The notes beneath the pieces were generated by a model. It was not told the DNA's origin and ran no database searches. It worked only from the letters and a program-made list of their open reading frames with translations. DNA of 64,000 nt from Liolophura sinensis. Lineage: Eukaryota > Mollusca > Polyplacophora > Chitonida > Chitonidae. Both the position numbers and the translations under genes were made by a program. How positions within the stretch are numbered: the stretch's first letter is position 1; each line of letters begins with the position of its first letter. Below, piece by piece: positions 13,401 to 24,590 of this stretch. The stretch is from contig NC_088301.1 in NCBI RefSeq assembly GCF_032854445.1, positions 27,758,402 to 27,822,401 of the forward strand, written 5' to 3'.

Positions 13401-16400
13401 AGCATAAAGCCCCAAATTTGTTTTAAATTAAATCATTGTGATTGGACAAAGTTTTTAGTGAGTAAAATTTTCATATAAATGATGTATTTGCAGGAGTTCC
13501 AGCCAGGTGTCTGGACCACGCCCTCACCTTCCACACCAGATATGACTTGGCCCCACCCTACCCCTCGTTCAGCCCTCAGGTGAAAATGAAATTGGATGGC
13601 GTCATCATACTAAATACGGGTCATTCCATTGTTACACTGGACATCTCAACTGGCCAGAGGCAGGACGAGGAATGGTCGGACTATACCAACTGCAGCACAC
13701 CCCTCATGGAACCTGAATCTCCCATGGAAGCAGTCATCATGGAAACCGAAGTATTAGAGGCAGACGTTGGCAACGTTTCGTCTGCAGCCTCAACCAGCTT
13801 TGCTAAATTCAACAGGGATGCAATCTTAGCTTTTCCTCAGGAATTCCTGCATGGTGACAGGGACCTCTCTGACTGTGATACGCTCAACCCCACCCCAAAT
13901 TGTTACTGCCCCCCACCCCCCGATGCTGCAGACAAACCTGACACTCAGACCTCGGACTCTCAGAAAAGTCGCTTGACGCTGTATGATTTTGCGGGATCTG
14001 ACGACGGCTCGATCGTCGACGAGGACACAAAGAGTGGTTTCGCACTTCCTCAGTACATCCCCAATAGCAGTGGCAAAAGCAATGATGACGCGGATGCAAA
14101 GTGCAACTGCGGTGATTCCAGATTGAGGTCAAAGTACTTGCGTCAGCAGTTGCAGCAATCCATGCGCTACTCCCATGGGTTTAAGTTTGGCTCACCTCAG
14201 GCCCTCTCTCCAGGCAGGTGCCAGTCGCTACGTAAGAGCCAGTCGCAGGACAATATACCTCATTGTCACACTGAGGGGTCAGGGCTGGGGGCTGGCCAGA
14301 GCAGCCCTGGGACAGAGCTTGTCCACCATGATAACTTGCCCTACCCTCCATGTGATAAAGAAAACTTCTGTATACCTCCTGCCTCACCAAACCAATGTGA
14401 TCTCAGCGTGGATTTGAAAAATACTCAGCATGGCTGTTCGTGTACCCTTAAGTCCGACCCCCTTTTGACAAAACCTGTGGGGGTAGAGGGCTCGTATGAG
14501 ATGCGTGCGTCGCAGCGCTCATTCTTTTCTCCCAGTATCAGTGGCAGTACAGGCAGCTGTGCCAGTAAGGCCTCCACAAGTCCCATCATCTATCTGGACA
14601 GCTCTCAGTCTGTTACCATGAATGTGCGTACCTTTACCTACCCTCTCCTCCCTGAGATGAACCCACCTGCCGAACCTGATGGTGAGCACTTCTGGCATGC
14701 AGATATCTTTGACTCAGTTGCCGTGCTGCTCATAAGTGTTGTTATTTAATACCTGTATTTCCTGTATTCTTGGCAACAATTTCGCTATTCTTCAGTCAAG
14801 TTGAAAGTTTGTATCTCATCATGGTTGAACAAAACTGATTAGTTGCTATCAGTGTAATGCCAGATAAATGTCATTTTCACATATACTTTGGTCCTAGAAT
14901 TTCCTATCATAGACAGATAATATTACCGGACTCTTTTGTTTTAATATTTATAACTTTATACAGAACTTGAGAGGGTTCATTTTTATCAGAAATTTTACTT
15001 AAGATATCTCAAGTGTATGTTTCTTGAGATAACCCTAATTTTTCAACATTTTCGCATATGAGAGAGCAACTTTCAGCGCAATTTACGCACATTTTTAATT
15101 TGATTTTTGAACTCAAAACTACATTGGTTGAGATAGCCATTTTCAGGGCTTCATCAAAAGTAAGATTTTATCAGTCTACACAGAATAATGCCTTCAGAAT
15201 ATGCTTGAAAAAACACCTCGAAAAACATGCAAAAAGGTTGAATAATTACACTATGTTCCCAGTTGAAGATTCCATAGTTATGATTACCTGTACACATGTA
15301 TGTTATTTGGTATGAGAATTTCCAAGCAATGTCTACCTGTGTGTTATCAGATGACTTGGAGATGGCGTACCACAGTCTGTTACCCCTGACAGTCATGGGC
15401 TCAGGTCATAGACCCATGACGGTTGTCAATCACGGATACAAGGCTCCATTACAGGTCAGTTATTGGCTCACATAAGTGCATTTTAACATTTCATGATAAG
15501 CCCCCATGATGTTTTTGTCATAGAGTATAAAGCAAGTTCGATTTTAATCAAAGACCAGGAAATAAATTTTGGTGAGATATATATCCAGTGGCTAACAACT
15601 TTCATAACTGTATAAATTTATTAGGGTTAATAGTGCAAGAGATAACGTCAAAACTAAATCAGAGTTAATGAGACAAGTGATGTAAGAATGAAATCATTCT
15701 GATGAAATCTGACAGATTTATGGTGTGAGTCGTATAGTATTACATGTAGACACACTACAGGCATTATTTTGAAGTTTGAACTTCAGATTTGATATATTGT
15801 GAACCATTGCATGGTATGTAACGCGTAAACACTAGTGTTGGTAAGATAACCTCAGTGTAAGAAAGTGGAGGGGGGAGGACAAAATATAGCAGGGTTATTT
15901 TTATGCTGCCATGGAAGAGAGATTGAATTTTTGTTGGTGTCCTGGGAAAAACAGAATCCTTCCAGACATACTTATATGCAGATTTCATCAAGGTCTTTCA
16001 CAGTTAACCTGATAAATTAGTTTCTCACTTTCACCAACAGCATGAAGTTACAGTTAAACAGATGACATTTGACGTGGAGCATTTTATCTGGGAGACGATC
16101 CGACACAAAGCGGATTGGGGTAATCGCTACATCGATGTGGCTGACTATGATGTTCAGGTGTTGGATGTAAGTGTTTGTCTTTCAGTGACGTTCTTATCGG
16201 TCAAATTTATTGCCATTAATTTTTCATCTGTATGCCAGTGAACAGTGTACCAGTATAATGGGGATTGTGAACGGAAAGAAAAGTACAAGGGATTAAGAAC
16301 TAAATGCTCGCAACCCAGATATGCTCTTTTATTCCAAAAATTTAACTGGACCATCAACCGTGACCAAACCCAAAAGTTGGTGGTTTTCGTGATCATGTTG

Positions 16401-19400
16401 ACATTATGAATGGTGTCTTTACTTTATCTTTTGATGCTTCTGATACAGGTATAGTTGATATAATATTTTTTCCTTTTTTTTTTTTTTTTTTTTTTTTTTC
16501 GCTCGAATCATATCAAATGTTAATATTGCCTCACTTATCCTTCAGGCCCTACAAAGGCGTTTCTCACTGGATAGCATAAACTGAATATTATTTTAACAAC
16601 TGTAAAGTTGCTCAACTACGGTTGTATTTTGCATAAAATACATGTACATTGTATATCATGAGTACGCTACACTTCACGTAATGATGATACATGTGCATCC
16701 ATGTAGTATGTTCATGAAAACAATGGATGACAAGGTTTGCCGGACAGTAGTAATTAATCCAAATGGAGTTTTCCAAAAAAATGGAATTAAAACTAAATCC
16801 TAGATTCTCAATCAATCGGAAAAGACAAAAAAAAGATATTTGTATTCACAGTGTAGTCACAGTTCAGGTCATCTTTTTTTTTTATTTCTTTTTTTTTTTT
16901 TTCAAATTGCTAGTCTTCTGATTTTACGTTATATATCACTAACAGGTGTGCCCGTCCAAATTCTGCCTTATTGCCAAAGTCACGTTATGGGTGCATGCCA
17001 GGCAAGAGCCAAGGTTATCGTTAGAAATGAAGAAAAGGTATGACGTTTAGTGTGTTGTAATGTGGGTAAAAATATGACAGCCACACGACCCTAGGTAAAT
17101 TCCAGTTCTAGAAGATCAGGTGTTATCGTTTGACATTAAATCCTGGAAAGATTAAATATGTGTACGTTGTCAGTCTATGCTGCCATGTGTAGAATGTGTT
17201 TTGAGTTTTGCAAGTTCATTCATTCCCTCAATGTTATCTCTGTTGTTCGTTTATTCATTTACATCTCAATTATGGTCAGCTTAATCTGCTTTTCACAAAC
17301 AGTATGTAAATGTGATAGATAAAACATCTTGACCTATTTTAAGGTAATTCGTACAAATATTGCCACATGGACATGGTCAGATAAAGGTAGTTTGACAGTT
17401 TTTGTACAGTGTATTATTCAGCACACATGCCTAGAAGACTCTCTGACATGTTGAATACTCAAGATGTACCTCAACCTTGGAGTATGAAGAACATTATAAT
17501 TTATGTGGTTACTTGCCAGCTCAAATTTAAACCAAAATGCTAATGATAATGTCCAACCATTGTGCCTTACAGGAAGGCGCTAGGTTTGTACCAGACCAGC
17601 TTTACCTTTGAATGGCAGCAAGACTCAGGTAACTGTCTACTTTAGGCTTTTTTTTTTCTTTTTGCAAGCACGAAGAAGAATGTGTATTTTTGTACTTCCT
17701 ACAAAGTTTTGGTAAGTGGGAAGATCTGCCAGAAACCTGTGGATGGTCATGGGTTTCCCCCGGGCTCTGCCCGGTTTCCTCCCACCATAATTCTGGCCGC
17801 CGTCATGTAAGTGGAATATTCTTGAGTATGGCATAAAACACCAATCAAATAAATAAATAAATAAACATAAAGTTTTGTTTGCACTTTTAGAAGCACATAA
17901 ATGATATAGCCTTAGAATGTTACTTTTGAGGGCAATAGTTAAGTTTTCCTGGTAAAATATTAATCAAAGTTCACAAAACACTCTTATGTGGCTACATTTA
18001 GTAATGAGAATCAAGCAAAATGTGTCTTTTAAAAAAAAACTAAAATTTAGATGAAGTACAGTATTGATCAGGGATGCATTTGTTTGAGTCCCATAAATCC
18101 ATACTGTGGATTCCCATTCAGAAACAAAGTGGAAGAAATGAGAGAAATAACAAAGTGTAGTCTCAACAGATATTCATATATTTTTAATACAGTAGAATGT
18201 AAATGTACATTGTTACTCTTCACGAAGTTATGAACATATAATCAGCCAGATCTGTTTACTTTAATATGCGTTAAAACCTTCATGTGGAGCGGCTGCTTTG
18301 TCGGTGGTAGAGGAAGAGTAGATTTAAGTGGATTCCCACTAAGAAAAGAAAAAATGATGAAGAGAATAATGCCCTGTTGATTAGATATTTGCATTGCATG
18401 TGGTAATCGGTCTAGACATCTGTTGAATTAGGCTGATATGATTGAAATGAAATATCTTTGACTACGGCATAGAACACTAATACAGTAAAATAAATCAATT
18501 CTATTAAATTAAGCCTGTGCAAAGGTAAGGCTAGCATTTGCATTTGCGACAATATATTTTGCCACTTTCTGTTTTGGAAACTTCACATTGTACATGTGTG
18601 CCCTCAATCTTCAACCTTTTCAACAGCCTGTGCAACCAATATTTTGAAAACATTCTGAGATTACTATGGGGTGTAGAGAAATAATTTGAACAGTTTTCTG
18701 AAGCTTGCATCTTTAATGACACACACAAATAATTCTAGTGTCATTTTCATGATAATTGTATACGTATGTATGTATGCTTCAGTGGTTGAAAAGGTTAAGA
18801 TTTACAGTATTTGTGTCTCAATTTACAATCAGGATGCACATGTTCTGGTAATGGCAGTATTATTGGTTGTAAACTTTGTGTCCAAAAAGGTCTGATCTAT
18901 GGTATTTACAAAGTGGCTCATTGGCATTGATGTTGTGTTTCAGGGGTGTATTCGACATTAGATATTGAAGATCTCAGAGAAATAGATGAAAAGAATATGA
19001 GAAAGTGAGTAAAACATGTATGATGGACGTCAGTACTATACGTCATCAGAACACTGCAGATTGTTTCATGTTACTTGACTTCATGCCTTTATTAAAGAAC
19101 AGTGCTGTTGTTGTTGATTCTAACATTTACTCTGCCATGGTGTTTTACCATAGAATCAGGTAAAGGTGTAAAGACTTTCACATTTGATGGGCACTAACTC
19201 AAGTCATAACTGACGCTTGTCATTTCCCCATGTTAACTTGGGAAATACATGTGAATACAAACATAGAAATCAATCATGAAGTCTGTACTTCCAAACACCA
19301 AATGAAAAACTACTAGAGAATGTTACAGTGTAGGATAGACATAATGAAATGTCAGCGGGATGTTTCACTTGACGGCAGATATAGGGGTGATTGGCAGAGC

Positions 19401-22061
19401 ATGACGGTTACTGCCTGTGTTGCTCAAACTCCCTTTTTTTTTTTCCCTCCAAAATGGATTTCCGTGTCAGTATAATATTAACTATTGGTAAATGGGTAAA
19501 TGTTTAAGGCTTACATTTCTGTAAATGTGAGAGCTTGTTATATACCGGCATGATTAGACCAACATCAGCTTGCATCTCTGTAAATGTGAGAGCTTGTTAT
19601 ATACCGGCATGATTAGACCAACATCAGCTTGCATCTCTGTAAATGTGAGAGCTTGTTATATACCGGCATGATTAGACCAACATCAACTTGCATCTCTGTA
19701 AATGTGAGAGCTTGTTATATACCGGCATGATTAGACCAACATCAGCTTGCATCTCTGTAAATGTGAGAGCTTGTTATATACCGGCATGATTAGACCAACA
19801 TCAACTTGCATCTCTGTAAATGTGAGAGCTTGTTATATACCGGCATGATTAGACCAACATCAGCTTGCATCTCTGTAAATGTGAGAGCTTGTTATATACC
19901 GGCATGATTAGACCAACATCAGCTTGCATCTCTGTAAATGTGAGAGCTTGTTATATACCGGCATGATTAGACCAAGATCAACTTGCATCTCTGTAAACGT
20001 GAGAGCTTGTTATATACCGGCATGATTAGACCAACATCAGCTTGCATCTCTGTAAATGTGAGAGCTTGTTATATACCGGCATGATTAGACCAACATCAGC
20101 TTGCATCTCTGTAAATGTGAGAGCTTGTTATATACCGGCATGATTAGACCAACATCAGCTTGCATCTCTGTAAATGTGAGAGCTTGTTATATACCGGCAT
20201 GATTAGACCAACATCAACTTGCATCTCTGTAAATGTGAGAGCTTGTTATATACCGGCATGATTAGACCAACATCAGCTTGCATCTCTGTAAATGTGAGAG
20301 CTTGTTATATACCGGCATGATTAGACCAACATCAGCTTGCATCTCTGTAAATGTGAGAGCTTGTTATATACCGGCATGATTAGACCAAGATCAACTTGCA
20401 TCTCTGTAAACGTGAGAGCTTGTTATATACCGGCATGATTAGACCAACATCAGCTTGCATCTCTGTAAATGTGAGAGCTTGTTATATACCGGCATGATTA
20501 GACCAACATCAGCTTGCATCTCTGTAAATGTGAGAGCTTGTTATATACCGGCATGATTAGACCAACATCAACTTGCATCTCTGTAAATGTGAGAGCTTGT
20601 TATATACCGGCATGATTAGACCAACATCAGCTTGCATCTCTGTAAACGTGAGAGCTTGTTATGTACCGGCATGATTAGACCAACATCAGCTTGCATCTCT
20701 GTAAACGTGAGAGCTTGTTATGTACCGGCATAATTAGACCAACATCAACTTGCATCTCTGTAAACGTGAGAGCTTGTTATTTACCGGCATGATTAGACCA
20801 AGATCAACTTGCATCTCTGTAAATGTGAGAGCTTGTTATGTACCGGCATAATTAGACCAAGATCAACTTGCATCTCTGTAAATGTGAGAGCTTGTTATGT
20901 ACCGGCATGATTAGACCAAGATCAACTTGCATCTCTGTAAATGTGAGAGCTTGTTATATACCGGCATGATTAGACCAAGATCAACTTGCCTCTCTGTAAA
21001 CGTGAGAGCTTGTTATATACCGGCATGATTAGACCAAGATCAACTTGAGAGCTTGTTATATACCGGCATGATTAGATCAAGATCAGCTTGAGAGCTTGTT
21101 ATATACTGGCATGATTAGACCAAGATCAAGATGAAAATACCATTGCTAGAGAGGGAGGTCAATGATATTTATGTTTTTTAAGTTACTCTGTTTGATTTCA
21201 GACAAACTTGGCAGCAAAGGAAGGAGCTAGTATCATTACGAAAACAGGCCTTCATACCACAGTCTTATTTCACATCTGTCCATTTTCTTACGAATGAAGC
21301 AGTTATTAAAGGTAAATAAAAATATATTTGAAAAGTCTACACTGTGCCTACATGGTACAAGTCCACATGGTATAATGTTTGGTATGGACAATTCCAACGA
21401 GAATGAGACAAACTTACGATTTCATGTAATTTGCAGCTTTGAGTAAAATCAGTAGTGCCTCAGTAAGTTCCTAGGTGAACATTTTGGTGAATTTGTAATG
21501 ACTAATCACACTGTGTGAACAAGGCAGAACTCTTCAACAACTCATGAGAAAAGAAGAAAATGAAGGTTTGATGTTGTAATATGAAATCACCTCTGTCAAT
21601 GAACATCTGATTTCATCTGACTGAACAGGTTGTTGTTTGAACTCCGTACTCAAGAATTCTTCACTCACACAATATCTGTCAGGTTTGTGACTGGAGGAAT
21701 GCATGGCGCTATAATGCTCTCATGCTTTTGTATGAACAGGAAGTTGTAGAAGCAGTTTGGGTGACATAACCCGATTATGAACTTTGAAATGCCTTTTTTG
21801 TGTGACAGACCTTCAAGCATGTGAAAGAGGTTATGGTATAAAATATATTTCTGTAAACATGATAACTTTGTCAGGATGAAAAAAAAAAATGCAGGGTATT
21901 TGAAGAATTATGATATGAATATAAACATAATCAAACCACATTTGATAAGGCGTATAACGTTAAGAAATCATCTGATTGTAACTCAGATTGTGTTTTTTTT
22001 TCCAGGAGAGTCATTAAAGATGTTGCTGGACCCCCATCACTATGTGGCCATACTTTTGTGA
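10361..22061 (+). CDS. DCAF15: DCAF15-like DDB1- and CUL4-associated factor, 12 exons, first exon missing
   Basis: Substrate receptor of the CRL4 (CUL4-DDB1) ubiquitin ligase; in vertebrates it is known as the target of aryl sulfonamides that redirect it to RBM39. Exons: 10361-10479, 10867-11011, 12305-12411, 13008-13123, 13494-14681, 15351-15454, 16041-16166, 16946-17037, 17573-17628, 18944-19004, 21202-21311, 22006-22061. All joints are GT-AG and in frame, giving 759 codons plus TGA. Family landmarks are GHVFLGFTKNGQFVISYT, AEVRLFEESEI...LAVCEWP, VTAVPP, the C-terminal MTFDVEHFIWETIRHKADWG, DYDVQVLDVCP and the final DPHHYVAILL, which matches the vertebrate tail ending WIVL. The N-terminal WD40-like half and the C-terminal half are separated by about 390 residues of low-complexity Ser/Pro/Asp-rich sequence, longer than in human (about 600 residues in total). 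The exon starting VSGSL matches the human exon boundary at ISGQL, so only a short first exon with the start codon is missing. Confidence 0.93.
10867..11011 (+). CDS. DCAF15: DCAF15-like exon: GHVFLGF beta-propeller strand region
   Basis: Acceptor ttttttttcag, donor AAAAAG|gtaggt. It encodes GHVFLGFTKNGQFVISYT and FRLQWWLFLPHRPLKK, the most recognisable N-terminal block of the family. Confidence 0.95.
11858..12059 (+). mobile_element. 5'-truncated SINE with 12-bp TSD
   Basis: It begins ACCAATGCGGTCGCTGTGAG just before the B box and is complete to the tail. A perfect duplication AAAGTACATGTA (11846-11857 and 12060-12071) flanks it. It lies in the DCAF15-like intron before the exon at 12305. 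Confidence 0.92.
12160..12215 (+). mobile_element. SINE 3'-end fragment
   Basis: GCTGTCGTATAAGGGAAATA and TTCTTGAGTACAGCGTAAAA with CACCAACCAAA. Only the last fifth of the element, 90 bases from a larger copy. Confidence 0.8.
12305..12411 (+). CDS. DCAF15: DCAF15-like exon: VRLFEE...AVCEWP
   Basis: Acceptor gatggcag, donor CAGAG|gtgagt. It encodes VAEVRLFEESEIEHDLFLAV and CEWPRDNKKILVYGQR, colinear with the vertebrate VRLFQDEEI...VCEWP block. Confidence 0.95.
13008..13123 (+). CDS. DCAF15: DCAF15-like exon: TVTAVPP and CxxC
   Basis: Acceptor gtttcag, donor ACAG|gtagca. It encodes YITVTAVPPLVPCEECVA. The VAVPPxxxCxxC-type pattern is present in the vertebrate protein. Confidence 0.93.
13494..14681 (+). 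CDS. DCAF15: DCAF15-like large central exon (disordered linker)
   Basis: This 1188-nt exon has acceptor tttgcag and donor GATG|gtgagc. It begins GVPARCLDHALTFHTRYDLA, the last conserved propeller strands, then VVLLN-like VIILNTGHSIV. It continues into about 370 residues rich in Ser, Pro, Asp and Gln with no detectable fold. The open frame continues 68 bases past the donor to a TAA at 14747-14749, so intron retention would give a C-terminally truncated protein. Confidence 0.93.
15040..15245 (+). repeat. diverged dispersed repeat (copy 2), intronic
   Basis: It contains AGAGAGCAACTTTCAGCG, also found near 6573 as AAGAGCAACTTTCAGTG, and AACATGCAAAAAGGTTGAA, shared with 5310 and, diverged, 23217. 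It lies in the DCAF15-like intron after the large exon. Confidence 0.4.
15351..15454 (+). CDS. DCAF15: DCAF15-like exon
   Basis: Acceptor gttatcag, donor TTACAG|gtcagt. It encodes DDLEMAYHSLLPLTVMG and the basic HRPMTVVNHGYKAPLQ, aligning with the vertebrate stretch between the linker and the C-terminal domain. Confidence 0.9.
16041..16166 (+). CDS. DCAF15: DCAF15-like exon: C-terminal domain core
   Basis: Acceptor accaacag, donor GGAT|gtaagt. It encodes MTFDVEHFIWETIRHKADWG then NRYIDVADYDVQVLD, the best-conserved C-terminal motif of the family (vertebrate [20 protein letters not shown]). Confidence 0.95.
16946..17037 (+). CDS. DCAF15: DCAF15-like exon
   Basis: Acceptor actaacag, donor AAAAG|gtatga. 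It encodes VCPSKFCLIAKVTLWVHARQ, colinear with vertebrate VCPETNQVLINIGLLL. Confidence 0.9.
17573..17628 (+). CDS. DCAF15: DCAF15-like exon
   Basis: This 56-nt exon has acceptor gccttacag and donor CTCAG|gtaact. It encodes KALGLYQTSFTFEWQQDS, matching vertebrate TYHTSLKVAWDLNTG. Confidence 0.9.
17712..17868 (+). mobile_element. 5'-truncated SINE (headless), intronic
   Basis: It begins GTAAGTGGGAAGATCTG, lacks the tRNA-like head, and carries the central domain, 3' end and (AAAT)n tail. A 9-bp duplication AAAGTTTTG (17703-17711 and 17869-17877) flanks it, so it inserted in the truncated form. Confidence 0.85.
18440..18490 (+). mobile_element. degenerate SINE 3' end
   Basis: GAAATATCTTTGACTACGGC followed by ATAGAACACTAAT resembles the SINE 3' terminus (GAAATATTCTTGAGTACGGC...AACACCAAT). 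Short and diverged. Confidence 0.5.
18944..19004 (+). CDS. DCAF15: DCAF15-like exon
   Basis: This 61-nt exon has acceptor gtgtttcag and donor GAAA|gtgagt. It encodes GVYSTLDIEDLREIDEKNMR, matching vertebrate GIFETVSVGDLTEVKG. Confidence 0.9.
19505..21128 (+). repeat. 59-bp minisatellite, about 27 copies, in a DCAF15-like intron
   Basis: The unit reads CTTGCATCTCTGTAAATGTG, AGAGCTTGTTATATACCGGC, ATGATTAGACCAACATCAG. Copies are nearly identical apart from a few variant sites (aaatg/aaacg, catcag/gatcaa, tata/tgta), and the last two lose about 20 bases. The variant pair GATCAACTTG...AAACGTG recurs 413 bases apart (19971 and 20384), exactly seven units. The array fills most of the intron between the exons at 18944-19004 and 21202-21311. 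Confidence 0.97.
21202..21311 (+). CDS. DCAF15: DCAF15-like exon
   Basis: Acceptor gatttcag, donor TAAAG|gtaaat. It encodes TWQQRKELVSLRKQAFIPQS then YFTSVHFLTNEAVIKG, matching vertebrate YVNRMTNEALHKG. Confidence 0.92.
21638..21680 (-). mobile_element. SINE 3'-end fragment
   Basis: ACTCCGTACTCAAGAATTCTTCACT matches the reverse complement of the SINE 3' end with some changes. Very short. Confidence 0.4.
22006..22061 (+). CDS. DCAF15: DCAF15-like terminal exon
   Basis: Acceptor ttttttttccag. It encodes GESLKMLLDPHHYVAILL then TGA. The hydrophobic C-terminus is typical of the family. Confidence 0.93.
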
Positions 22062-23039
22062 TGACAGTCCAGACAGTACCTACATCTTCAGAGTTGACAG
22101 ATCACTGAAATCATATTAAGCCCAAAGTTAATGTTCAGGGTTCAACTCCGTAGTGTGCCAACAAAGATTTTAGAAGGGCCGTTGTAAAGTTGTTTTTTAG
22201 TTTGTTTTTTTTTGTTTGTTTGTTTTTTTTTAAGGGATTGCCTAACAGTAGATTTGTTCATGTTGATGTTTAGCTTGATGGCTTTTTTAAAAAATAGTTG
22301 AACAAATTCCTCAAGAATTATTTAGTTACAAAGAATCTGCCAGTAAAGAGGTAATTCATGTGCATTGTCACAGTGATGGGTGTAGCACATTCAGAATTCT
22401 GAAGACAGTTCTGGTCACAGAATTGTCTTTGACTGTGCAACAGTTTTATAGCATTTCATGGAATTTTGGCAAACCCACATTACAAATCCCATACCGTTAG
22501 CAGTCCCTTAATAACAGTGAATAACAGGATATGTTAGAGAACATTTTGACCAAACTATGCACTTTAAGTTTGAAAATGTTCAGGACCAATTATGTGAAAG
22601 TTATGTTTATGAATTAGTATGAATGTGTTTTTTTTTTATGTTTTATTTATGATACCCCTATCTGACTGAAGACAAAATTTGATTTTAGGAAAAGAGAATC
22701 AATATTTCTGCTAGTCAGCAGGTAATCATTTGTAGCTGATGTAGCCGACTTCTGTTGTATTAAGGAAGCTGTTCTTAAAAGCTAGTTGTTTTGGTTTTCA
22801 ACATGACCTTGAACATTTCCATTTTGTACAACCGATCAGTCCGCTGAAATCAGTGGCATTGTGGTCACGTGATAATAATAGTAAACATTTGTGACATGAA
22901 CAGCTGTGTCACATGAACAGTTGTGTGACACAGCCAGTAGTGAACTCAAGACTTGTTGAATAGAATGTTGTATTGCATTGTGTCAAGGGATTTTGTGCTA
23001 AACTACAGCAGTGAGATTTTAGGTATTTCTCATAATACC

Positions 23040-23240
23040 GTATTTCTTGAGTCTTTTCATAACATCACCTGGTGGTGTTTTAAGCATATTTTGAGGACGT
23101 TTCTTGACATGCACTGAAAGAAATTATACTTTCTGTGAAACCATGATGTTAATTAACCCACAAACCATGAATAAACTGTTACCAGAGTAAAACTTTAAGG
23201 TGGATGAATTGCCCTGAAACATGCAAAAACTTGCAAAGAA
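23040..23240 (+). repeat. diverged dispersed repeat (copy 3)
   Basis: TATTTCTTGAGTCTTTTCAT, TTTTAAGCATATTTTGAGG, TTCTGTGAAACCATGATGTT and AAACATGCAAAAACTTG parallel the blocks at 5130-5340 in the same order. Confidence 0.45.
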
Positions 23241-24324
23241 ATAGGGCAGCGTGAAAATGGGATGCAGAAGTCGACAACTTAAGATTATTACCTCATTTTG
23301 AGAAGAGGAAATGTAAAGTGTTCCAGGAGAAAGGACTATGAAACGACCGTGTTCTGGAGCTACAAGTGTATGGCGTGACCGATAACGCACGTAGGATTTG
23401 GTTTGATTTGATTTGAAAGCTAACGTGTTCAGCATGTTATAACGCCGTAAACTCCTTGGCAGAAGATTACTTGAATAAATTTGTGTTGATGATTTGATAT
23501 GTTCACATTACATTACCTCCACGTATAATCATATCTCATACATGTATGTTTATTATATATTTTTTGTTTTCATGGAAAAAATGAATAGAGCTGTTAGGCT
23601 ATTTTGTTTTTTTTTTTTGAAACTTGGGAGTTTTAAGTTATGTAATTTATTAATGTTTAATATGTCCTCTGCATTTGTTATTTTGGTGTATTATAGTTGT
23701 TCTTAATTGTCCTTTTAGGTTCTCTTGACTTAAATTTTAAAAAGATTGTAAGTTTGGGTATTTGCATTGAAGAATTGCCATCAGTCTGATTTATGCACAG
23801 TAAATCAGACAGAAATTTCCCTTAAGGGTTTATTTTTTTTTTTCGTGGTTTCAGTTACGAAGATGCCTGCGGGCAAGGAAAAGCCTAACACATTAACTTC
23901 AGATGTTGATGGCTATTAGTTCAAACATAAGTTCAGATGACTATTGACAAAATGGTTGGGTTTGATTCTGAATTGCTGCATATGTACAGTAGTTCATAAA
24001 CACAATACATTCAAAGATATATGTGTTAAGAATGGGAAAAGTACACACTTAACCCTCTGCCAGGGTGAAACATGTTTGTGAACAGATTGATTTTTGCCAA
24101 TATACACGTACTTAAAGAGCCTAAATTTCTGCCTATGCTAAATATTTGCACCTCCCTACCTCCTTCGCCCAGTCCATCCATATATCTTGCTCACTGAACT
24201 GCTCACCAGAACTCACCAGAACTGCTCACCAGAACCCTGAAGCCTTCATTTGTATCACTGATTGACCTACTGCTCCTCGCTCACATGCATTACATTGTAC
24301 TGTAATTCGCCTAAAGGTTAGCAT

Positions 24325-24590
24325 TTTTCAAGTGACACGTTTCGTCTGATTCTGCTTCATCAACTGACTTTGCTTCATCTGATTTTGCTTCACTGACTGA
24401 TTTTGCTTCACCAACCTTATAGTGCCACCTAAGCATTTTTTTTTTGAAGTTCGATTAATTTCTTTATTAAATAAACACACACAAATGTTTGCATCAAAAG
24501 TATAATTTTAAGGTCTTCATGCGCTTCTGAAAGTGTATTTTAGGACACCAAACTTTAGGTGAAATACAGTATTCTGTAATCTCCATTTTT
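24325..24590 (+). repeat. dispersed repeat family B (copy 1)
   Basis: It contains CAAGTGACACGTTTCGTCTG, TAGTGCCACCTAAG, TTTTAAGGTCTTCATGCGC and CTTCTGAAAGTGTATTTTAG. The same blocks recur at 26590-26740 and 33020-33085, and in reverse near 42330-42370. Internally it has short TGATTTTGCTTCA direct repeats. Confidence 0.5.

Noticed and set aside
19505-21128. CRISPR-like array
   Set aside because: The repeats are contiguous 59-bp units without unique spacers and lie in a eukaryotic intron.
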